This document shows positions 57,237-64,000 of a stretch of DNA of 64,000 bases, in pieces. The position numbers and the translations under genes were made by a program. Origin of the DNA: Gammaproteobacteria bacterium (GTDB lineage: Bacteria; Pseudomonadota; Gammaproteobacteria; Eutrophobiales; Eutrophobiaceae); the NCBI GenBank assembly GCA_030829955.1, contig JAURNY010000009.1, positions 1 through 64,000 of the forward strand, written 5' to 3'. The notes beneath the pieces were generated by a model. That model ran no database searches. It was not told the DNA's origin and saw only the letters and a program-made list of their open reading frames with translations. Every line of letters begins with the position of its first letter. Position 1 is the first letter of the stretch.

Positions 57237-58850
57237 TTAATAGATACTCTTTTTCTCTTTATGCATGAAATAAATTCTAAAGGTAGTGCCTTTTTCATCG
57301 GATGACAAAACAGTAAGTGATGCATGGTTGGCATCACATATTTCTTTTGCAAGATAAAGCCCGAGACCCGTTCCTTTTTGTTCAGTGGTAAAAAATGGTT
57401 CGAACAGTTGTTCTATTATGATTGGTGACATTCCTTTACCATTATCAATAACATCAACATATGCTCGTTCTGATTCCGAATCAATCCCTGTCGCCAACGT
57501 AAACAGCTTATCTCCCTCACTATATCTCCTAGCATTATCGCATAGATTATTAAGTACCTGATGCAATTGTGTGTCATCGAATTTTACTTCAAGCAATTCT
57601 TCATGCTTTTTAAATTCAATAGTTCTATTACCAACGCCATAATTATTTTCAAAGCCGATTATAAAGCCATCAAGCCAATCATTTAGATTTAACATTCTGG
57701 GCAAAGGTGGCTCACGTCGGCTAATACTTAGGACATTTTCAATTATTGTATTCACTCTTAATGAATGGTCATTAATAATTTCTGTTAAACGTTTATCTTC
57801 ACTGCCCAGATTGGGGGATTCACTTATTAACTGTCCGGCGTGATTGATTGCTCCCAATGGATTTCTGATCTCATGCGCAATACTCGCTGCCAAACGACCT
57901 AGAGAGGCCAATTTCAGTTGTTGTGCACGCTGACGTAATGAAGCCGTATCTTCAAGAAATACCAAAACCTGGAAACTATTACCATAGTCCAATTTGAAGA
58001 ATGCGACAGATAATTCAGGATAATTTTCGCTACCAGCAATCTCAATATTTGCATTACCTTGCCCTGAGAGCCATTGTTGTATTGGTGTAATTAATTTAGC
58101 TGATATTTGTGACTCCAGCACATCTTTAGTAAATTGGGATTTAAATATTAACTTCTTCGCCGACTCATTTATTAACACTGGCTTGAGATTGTCATTTAAA
58201 ACCAGTATGCCGGATTGCATGGCTCTTACAATCTGTTTATTTAATTCTGCTAAATCTAAAAGTTCTTTTGCTCTTTGCTCTGCAAGTTCTTCAGAAGCCT
58301 GCGCTCTTGACGCTAGAAAATTACCTATAATGGCAGTAACAAAAAATGTCGCTCCTAAAATTCCAGCGTGAATGTAATTCACATCGCGAAAGGAAACAAA
58401 AAATTGAATGTAAAGCTCATGGGTAAGGACAGCTAGCGTTGCGATAGCCGCAAAGAGAATAGAAATTTTACCTGCACGTAAAATACTACCGCCAGCAACG
58501 GCTATAACAAGTAACATACCAAAACCGCTGCTCAAACCATTACTTGCATACATAAGCAAACTCAACATCACAATATCGATTAATGCATGAAACGCAATTT
58601 GAAGATTTAGGCGTGGATATTTTAAATTGATAAATACGGCAAAAATAACAGATGTAATTAAATAAAAATGGCTAGTAACGGAAAATAGACGGCTATAAAG
58701 AATACCTAATGGATTAGGTAATTGACCAATATAAATTAATACAACAAACAAACCAGAGAGCAGAATTCGATATATATTAAAATATTGTAAAGCGGCCCAG
58801 CTTCTTCTCTGCGCAGAATTTTCGGGATATTGCTTTATATCGTTTAGCAT
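57237..58850 (-). CDS. pilS: Sensor histidine kinase PilS
   Basis: A 537-residue kinase with six membrane spans (residues 25-190), a PAS-like segment (ILVLNDNLKPVLINESAKKLI), the H-box LGRLAASIAHEIRNPLGAINHAGQLI and the ATPase boxes LCDNARRYSEGD (N-box), DNGKGM, and GTGLGLYLAKEICDAN. In relatives PilS senses pilin in the membrane and phosphorylates PilR. It is divergent from sucC. Confidence 0.93.
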   Translation of the reverse strand: MLNDIKQYPENSAQRRSWAALQYFNIYRILLSGLFVVLIYIGQLPNPLGILYSRLFSVTSHFYLITSVIFAVFINLKYPRLNLQIAFHALIDIVMLSLLMYASNGLSSGFGMLLVIAVAGGSILRAGKISILFAAIATLAVLTHELYIQFFVSFRDVNYIHAGILGATFFVTAIIGNFLASRAQASEELAEQRAKELLDLAELNKQIVRAMQSGILVLNDNLKPVLINESAKKLIFKSQFTKDVLESQISAKLITPIQQWLSGQGNANIEIAGSENYPELSVAFFKLDYGNSFQVLVFLEDTASLRQRAQQLKLASLGRLAASIAHEIRNPLGAINHAGQLISESPNLGSEDKRLTEIINDHSLRVNTIIENVLSISRREPPLPRMLNLNDWLDGFIIGFENNYGVGNRTIEFKKHEELLEVKFDDTQLHQVLNNLCDNARRYSEGDKLFTLATGIDSESERAYVDVIDNGKGMSPIIIEQLFEPFFTTEQKGTGLGLYLAKEICDANHASLTVLSSDEKGTTFRIYFMHKEKKSIY

Positions 58851-59018
58851 TTGACTCTAAATAGAATAAAAAAATGTATAGTCATGTTACATTTCACACT
58901 AATGTTGGCTACACTATCTTAAGTGCATCAATTATATAATTCAGGCTTGTCTATTGCTAACAAATGCCGGATAAATAAAGTAAATTACACCAGATAAATC
59001 TATTTTCAGGGTTAAATT

Positions 59019-60185
59019 ATGAACTTACACGAGTATCAGGCAAAAAAACTATTTGAAGATTATGGAATTAGTGTGCCGCCTGGTAAACCAGCATTAACAG
59101 TAAAGGAAGCAATAAAAGCTGCATCAGAGCTGGGTGGCAATAAATGGGTAGTAAAAGCTCAAGTTCATGCGGGTGGCCGAGGTAAGGCTGGTGGCGTAAA
59201 ACTGGTTGAAGGTATAGAACAACTGGAGAGCACTGTTAAATCTTTACTCGGTAGTCGTTTGATCACCAAACAATCTGCTCCCAAGGGTCAGCCTGTTAAT
59301 TGTGTACTGATTTCTTCTATTTCAGATATCAAATATGAGCTTTATCTAGGTTTAGTAGTTGATCGTGCCAGTCGTCGAATAGCAATCATGGCATCAACTG
59401 AAGGCGGCATGGATATTGAAGAAGTTGCCGCCTCTACGCCAGAAAAAATCATCAATGTTATTGTCGATCCTGTATTAGGTCTGCAAAACCACCAATGTCG
59501 GCGTATAGGGTTTAATTTGGGTCTTGATGACAAACAAAGAAATCAGCTTGCATCGATACTTCATGGCTTATATCAGTTATTTGTCGAAAAAGATCTTGGT
59601 CTGGTAGAAATTAATCCCCTCATTATCAATACAAATGGTGATCTCGAAGCTTTGGATGCGAAGGTAAGCATTGATGATAATGCTCTATTTCGTCAATCCT
59701 ATTTAGAAGAATGGCGAGACCCTACTCAGGAAGATGAAAAAGAAAGCATCGCAAAACGCTTTGATCTTAACTACGTCACGCTTGAAGGAAATATTGCATG
59801 CATGGTGAATGGTGCGGGACTGGCTATGGCAACGATGGATATTATTAAATTGCATGGTGGCGAACCTGCAAACTTTCTTGATGTCGGTGGTGGCGCAACT
59901 GCAGACAGAGTTGCTGAAGCCTTTAAGCTGATTGTTTCCGATCAAAATGTAAAAGCAATTTTAGTGAATATATTTGGCGGTATTGTCCGCTGCGATCTTA
60001 TTGCTGAGGGCATTATTCAGGCTGTAAAGGAAGTTGGCGTTAATGTTCCTGTCGTTGTCAGACTGGAGGGAACTAATGTTAATGACGGCAAAAAGATTCT
60101 TGACGAAAGCGGGCTGACAATAATCACCGCGGATGATCTGACTGAAGCCGCGCAAAAAGTAGTAGCTGCAGCAGGAGGCAATTAA
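59019..60185 (+). CDS. sucC: Succinyl-CoA ligase, beta subunit
   Basis: A 388-residue ATP-grasp subunit of the TCA-cycle enzyme. [64 protein letters not shown] and [13 protein letters not shown] are diagnostic. A TATAAT at 58935-58940 may be part of its promoter. It is followed by sucD after 2 bases. No other TCA genes adjoin it, unlike the sdh-suc cluster of enterics. Confidence 0.96.
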   Translation: MNLHEYQAKKLFEDYGISVPPGKPALTVKEAIKAASELGGNKWVVKAQVHAGGRGKAGGVKLVEGIEQLESTVKSLLGSRLITKQSAPKGQPVNCVLISSISDIKYELYLGLVVDRASRRIAIMASTEGGMDIEEVAASTPEKIINVIVDPVLGLQNHQCRRIGFNLGLDDKQRNQLASILHGLYQLFVEKDLGLVEINPLIINTNGDLEALDAKVSIDDNALFRQSYLEEWRDPTQEDEKESIAKRFDLNYVTLEGNIACMVNGAGLAMATMDIIKLHGGEPANFLDVGGGATADRVAEAFKLIVSDQNVKAILVNIFGGIVRCDLIAEGIIQAVKEVGVNVPVVVRLEGTNVNDGKKILDESGLTIITADDLTEAAQKVVAAAGGN

Positions 60186-60187
60186 TC

Positions 60188-61057
60188 ATGGCTATATTAA
60201 TTGATAAAAATACCAGAGTAATTGTTCAGGGCTTCACTGGTCGTCAAGGAACGTTTCATGCTGAGCAAGCGATTGCATATGGCACACAAGTTGTGGGCGG
60301 TGTTACACCGGGTCGTAATGGTGAAACACATCTCGACAAACCTGTGTTTGATACTGTTCAGGATGCAGTGGAAAACACCGGTGCGAATGCAAGTATGATT
60401 ATGGTGCCAGCTGCTTATGCAGCGGAAGCCATTACCGAAGCAGCCGAAGCAGGTATTGCTGTAATTGTATGCATTACAGAAGGTATCCCTGTCATGGATA
60501 TGGTAAAAGTTCGCGCTTATCTGGAAAGTAAACCAGACATTCGTTTAATTGGTCCTAACTGCCCAGGATTAATCACACCTGGACAATGCAAAATAGGCAT
60601 CATGCCAGGCAATATTCATCAGCCCGGGAAAATTGGCATCGTCTCACGCTCCGGCACTTTGACCTATGAAGCTGTCCATCAAACTACGCAAAATAGGCTT
60701 GGACAAAGCACATGCGTAGGCATTGGCGGCGACCCCATTCATGGAATGAACTTCATAGATTGTCTTGGTTTGTTTCAGGAAGACCCAGACACACATGGCA
60801 TTATCATGGTAGGTGAGATTGGTGGCACCGCTGAAGAAGAAGCTGCTAAATTCATAAAGGAAAACGTGACAAAACCGGTAGTAGGTTATATTGCCGGTGT
60901 TACGGCACCACCAGGCAAACGTATGGGTCATGCTGGTGCTATTATTTCCGGCGGTAAAGGTACTGCTGAAGATAAATTTGCAGCCTTAGAAGATGCCAAT
61001 GTCAAGACTGTCGGATCACCTGCTGAATTAGGCAGTGCAATTATTAAAATGATGTAA
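60188..61057 (+). CDS. sucD: Succinyl-CoA ligase, alpha subunit
   Basis: A 289-residue CoA-binding subunit. [70 protein letters not shown] and [10 protein letters not shown]-type [19 protein letters not shown] are present, the last carrying the phosphohistidine. It is translated with sucC. No terminator is evident before the next gene 70 bases on. Confidence 0.96.
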   Translation: MAILIDKNTRVIVQGFTGRQGTFHAEQAIAYGTQVVGGVTPGRNGETHLDKPVFDTVQDAVENTGANASMIMVPAAYAAEAITEAAEAGIAVIVCITEGIPVMDMVKVRAYLESKPDIRLIGPNCPGLITPGQCKIGIMPGNIHQPGKIGIVSRSGTLTYEAVHQTTQNRLGQSTCVGIGGDPIHGMNFIDCLGLFQEDPDTHGIIMVGEIGGTAEEEAAKFIKENVTKPVVGYIAGVTAPPGKRMGHAGAIISGGKGTAEDKFAALEDANVKTVGSPAELGSAIIKMM

Positions 61058-61127
61058 TTTTATTCAAATTTTAATTTAACATACATAAACGGCTTACTAT
61101 AAAACTTTCTAAGTTAATAATTTAATA

Positions 61128-62681
61128 TTGAAATACTACCTTATATACATTTCATGCTTATTATTCCTTTTTTTATTTGCAGCATTAATATTCAGTAATT
61201 TAACGCCGTATGGTTCTGCAACAACACCAGATTCATTAAGCTATCTTGATCTTGCATATAATATTAAAGATGGGAAAGGATTTGTAACGACTGATTTCTC
61301 TATTGAAAAAGCAGGGCATGACGCTGTATTAATACAACGCGCATGGCCACCACTCTACCCAAAGCTACTCTCCCTGTTTATAAGCAGCAATAATGATGTC
61401 AAGACGACGTCGAAGATTTCTTTTGTCTTATATTTAATTTCTGCCTGTCTATTATTTTTAATATTCAATCAATATTACAAAACCTTGTACTCTCTGATAC
61501 TTGCGTCTGCAATTATTATAACAATTCCTTTTATAACTGTTTTTACCTACATCTGGAGTGAAACTTTATTTATTACATGTTTGATCTTTCTTTTTTATAT
61601 AATAAAAATTTATTTATCTACACCATTTGAAAAAGAAATAGAAAAGTCATTTTTTTTATCATGCATAACATTGATACTAATTGCGTTAATGTTAACGAGA
61701 TATATTGGAATAGCCTATTCTATAATACTTCCAGCTTTATTTTTATACTCCAAGTCATGCAAAAAACATCAAATGCTCATTATTTTTTTTACGGGTATTT
61801 ATCTATCTGCAATTACTCTATTTTTATTTCAAAACTATTCTCTCACAGGGAGTATTTCCGGTTTCCAAAGACCAGAGTCTGATAAAACGCTAAGCGAGGT
61901 AATATTAGATATTTTTAGTGCGATACAAATTTTACTTCCGCAATCCTTTATTACTTATTGTTTAGTAATTCCTTTTATCGTCATATTTATATATGCGCAA
62001 AAAAAGCTTTATTCAGGTAAGCAAGCTGATGGCTTTCCTGATCTCAAATATTTATATATCTTGTTAGCAAGCTTAGTCAGCTATGTTATTTCTCTAATAA
62101 CTCTAAGGTCATTCAAGACCTTCGATACACTAGATATTAGGCTGATTGCTCCAGGATACTTAACATTAATATTATTAATGCTAATTTTACCCGCCTGTTT
62201 TAGTCCCGTCAGGCGAACAAAACATATTATAAATGGATTGATATTGGCAGGTTTACTGCTTTTTTCTTCAGCAGGTTATCTTCATTGGCAAAAAACAGGT
62301 GAAAATTGGTTACTGTTTTCTACTCCAAATCATCAACTAAGCAAAAATATTTTATATAATAACTTGACAATAAGAGATAACCTGAATTTACAAAAAAAAA
62401 TCTTTACCCAAAAAACGTCTGGGCAAGGTTATGTGGTCGTTACAAGGCCTTTAGTTTGTCGTTTTATTACGAAATTAAAATGTTTAAAAAAACCGGATGA
62501 TTTAACTATGGAAAATCTGGCAAAGTTAAATAAACTTCCAAAAGATTCAATGCTCGTGTTAAATGAACTGGAAATGAACTTGCTTACGGCAAATAAATAT
62601 CTGTCTGATTTTCGATTTAATGTTGAAAAATACGGAAATTTATTTTTAATAGACATTCCTTTTGGTATTAGCAAGAATTAA
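61128..62681 (+). CDS. GT-C type membrane glycosyltransferase, third relative
   Basis: A 517-residue protein with about ten membrane spans. ATTPDSLSYLDLAYNIKDGKG and RAWPPLYPKLLSLF match the first loop and PPLYP motif of the proteins at 26317 and 52001. A C-terminal soluble part follows the last span. The start codon is TTG at 61128 with no clear ribosome site. It sits between sucD and nadE, far from the other sugar genes on this side, and its GC content is very low, so it may be an insertion into a housekeeping string. Confidence 0.7.
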   Translation: MKYYLIYISCLLFLFLFAALIFSNLTPYGSATTPDSLSYLDLAYNIKDGKGFVTTDFSIEKAGHDAVLIQRAWPPLYPKLLSLFISSNNDVKTTSKISFVLYLISACLLFLIFNQYYKTLYSLILASAIIITIPFITVFTYIWSETLFITCLIFLFYIIKIYLSTPFEKEIEKSFFLSCITLILIALMLTRYIGIAYSIILPALFLYSKSCKKHQMLIIFFTGIYLSAITLFLFQNYSLTGSISGFQRPESDKTLSEVILDIFSAIQILLPQSFITYCLVIPFIVIFIYAQKKLYSGKQADGFPDLKYLYILLASLVSYVISLITLRSFKTFDTLDIRLIAPGYLTLILLMLILPACFSPVRRTKHIINGLILAGLLLFSSAGYLHWQKTGENWLLFSTPNHQLSKNILYNNLTIRDNLNLQKKIFTQKTSGQGYVVVTRPLVCRFITKLKCLKKPDDLTMENLAKLNKLPKDSMLVLNELEMNLLTANKYLSDFRFNVEKYGNLFLIDIPFGISKN

Positions 62682-62711
62682 TGTATTAATTAAACTTCGA
62701 TTCTGGATGTA

Positions 62712-64000
62712 ATGAACATAAAAATAATATTGGCGCAACTCAACTTTACAGTTGGTGATATCGAGGGTAACAAAAACAAGATTATTGATGCTATTTTAAA
62801 AAATCAAAGTAACAATATCTCAACTGTCATTATTTTTCCCGAACTATCAATTTGTTCTTATCCTCCTGAAGATCTGCTGCATCGTCCTGCCTTTTTGCAA
62901 AGAATAGAAGTAGCATTGAATGAAATAGTCAATGCAACAAAAGAAATTTATGTATTGGTTGGTTATCCGAAAAAGTCCAACGGAAAAATATTCAATGCCT
63001 GTAGTGTTATTTATAATGGTGAAATAATTAAAACCTATTTCAAACAAATACTGCCAAATTATGGTGTATTTGATGAAAAACGTTATTTTGAAGCCGGTAA
63101 TTCAAACTGCCTTTTCGACATTAATGGCATATCCATAGCGGTAACAATTTGCGAGGATATCTGGGAACAACAACCAACAAAAAATGCAGCTGATGCTGGT
63201 GCTAGAATTCTTTTTAATTTAAACGCATCGCCATACCATATTACTAAAAAACAACAGCGAGAAACGTTAATCAAACAACGCGCCAGGGAAAATAATTTAC
63301 ATATCGCTTATATCAACCTTGTTGGTGGACAGGATGAATTAATCTTTGATGGGTATTCCATGCTCATTAATGCAAATGGCGAAAATATTTTTGCAGCGCC
63401 TCAGTTTACAGAAGGTCTATATAGTTATGAACTCGACATAGAAAATAAAGAAATCACAAATACTGTTGCAATAGTAGACACCCCAGTAACAGAAGAAGCC
63501 TCCATATATCAGGCATTGGTTCTTGGCGTCAGGGACTATGTCAAAAAAAATAATTTTAGTGGTGTTGTTATAGGGCTGTCTGGTGGTATTGATTCTGCAT
63601 TGACAACGACGATTGCTGTTGATGCTTTGGGAGCTGAGAATGTTGAGGTACTTATTATGCCCTCACGTTACACCGCTCAAATGAGTATAAATGATGCCAT
63701 CAAACAAGCCGATACACTTGGTATTCGTCACGAAACTATCTCCATCGAACCCGCCTTTAATTCATTTCTGGGTTCATTATTTAATCGTTTTGAAAATTTG
63801 CCAACTGATATTACTGAAGAAAACATTCAGGCACGTTGTCGCGGCATATTATTAATGGCTTTATCCAACAAGACCGGAAAGTTACTCTTAACTACCGGAA
63901 ACAAAAGTGAAATGGCTGTTGGTTACTCCACTTTATATGGCGATATGTGTGGCGGTTTTGCGCCTTTAAAAGATGTCTGGAAAACAATGGTTTACAAATT
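62712..64000 (+). CDS. nadE: Glutamine-dependent NAD+ synthetase, 5' part (runs off the window)
   Basis: The frame starts at ATG 62712 and is open to the end, 429 codons. Residues 1-250 form a nitrilase-type glutaminase: catalytic Glu in FPELSICSYPPED, Lys in YFKQILPNYGVFDEKRYF and Cys in TICEDIWEQQP. The synthetase domain follows with PP-loop GLSGGIDSALT and NKSEMAVGYSTLYGDMCGGFAPLKDV. It makes NAD+ from deamido-NAD+ using glutamine. Start MNIKIILAQLNFTVGDIEGN is typical. Confidence 0.95.
   Translation, partial: MNIKIILAQLNFTVGDIEGNKNKIIDAILKNQSNNISTVIIFPELSICSYPPEDLLHRPAFLQRIEVALNEIVNATKEIYVLVGYPKKSNGKIFNACSVIYNGEIIKTYFKQILPNYGVFDEKRYFEAGNSNCLFDINGISIAVTICEDIWEQQPTKNAADAGARILFNLNASPYHITKKQQRETLIKQRARENNLHIAYINLVGGQDELIFDGYSMLINANGENIFAAPQFTEGLYSYELDIENKEITNTVAIVDTPVTEEASIYQALVLGVRDYVKKNNFSGVVIGLSGGIDSALTTTIAVDALGAENVEVLIMPSRYTAQMSINDAIKQADTLGIRHETISIEPAFNSFLGSLFNRFENLPTDITEENIQARCRGILLMALSNKTGKLLLTTGNKSEMAVGYSTLYGDMCGGFAPLKDVWKTMVYK

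Overview
The window is an AT-rich stretch of a gammaproteobacterial chromosome. That placement rests on recognisable housekeeping genes and their order: perM-hda beside a DUF2066 gene and purM, trmJ next to suhB, pilS-pilR near pilA, sucCD near nadE, and ilvBHC followed by phospholipid genes and leuA. The species cannot be named from this sequence. No rRNA, tRNA, CRISPR array or insertion sequence was seen.

Layout. (1) 1-571: the end of a eukaryote-like (type II) glutamine synthetase with its terminator. (2) 781-14285, all minus strand: ilvB-ilvH-ilvC, a Psd-like gene, pssA, a leucine-rich leader peptide, leuA, family 4 uracil-DNA glycosylase, rimI, cysM, a decayed gene remnant, a 3'-5' exonuclease, rlmD, a family 5 solute-binding lipoprotein, an L,D-transpeptidase and a truncated haemoglobin. 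Many neighbours overlap by 1-8 bases, so the block probably consists of a few long operons. (3) 14500-25323: housekeeping genes on both strands (proS, yihY, arsC-like, wrbA, a methyltransferase, hda, perM, DUF2066, purM, trmJ, suhB). (4) 25340-44638: a surface-polysaccharide island. UDP-xylose synthase and a GT-C membrane transferase are on the plus strand. Facing them is a long minus-strand operon. It starts with an autoregulator-like winged-helix gene behind a perfect palindrome, then wzm-wzt, a nonulosonate-type module (NeuB-cupin fusion, DapA/NanA-like aldolase, CMP-sugar synthetase), then many glycosyltransferases, a DegT aminotransferase, a cupin and a methyltransferase. The glycan is therefore probably exported by an ABC transporter. 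(5) 44704-58850: a type IV pilus and pilin-modification region. It holds two related major-type pilins, a polyprenyl-phosphate-sugar-synthase-like GT2, several GT-C membrane proteins, a TPR-sulfotransferase, and the PilS-PilR two-component system. A good sigma-54 promoter lies before the first pilin. (6) 59019-64000: sucC-sucD, another GT-C protein and the start of nadE.

Most notable observations: a leucine-codon-rich leader peptide before leuA; a Psd-like protein in which all three positions of the family catalytic triad appear replaced; a TPR-sulfotransferase directly coupled to the second pilin whose correct frame is reached only through an A10 tract near its start; a NeuB-like synthase fused to a cupin beside an aldolase lacking the usual Tyr-Asn pair; and a promoter-overlapping perfect palindrome before the regulator that heads the polysaccharide operon. 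Regions 4 and 5 together could form a pathway that builds lipid-linked sugars and decorates pili and the cell surface. That functional link is inference.
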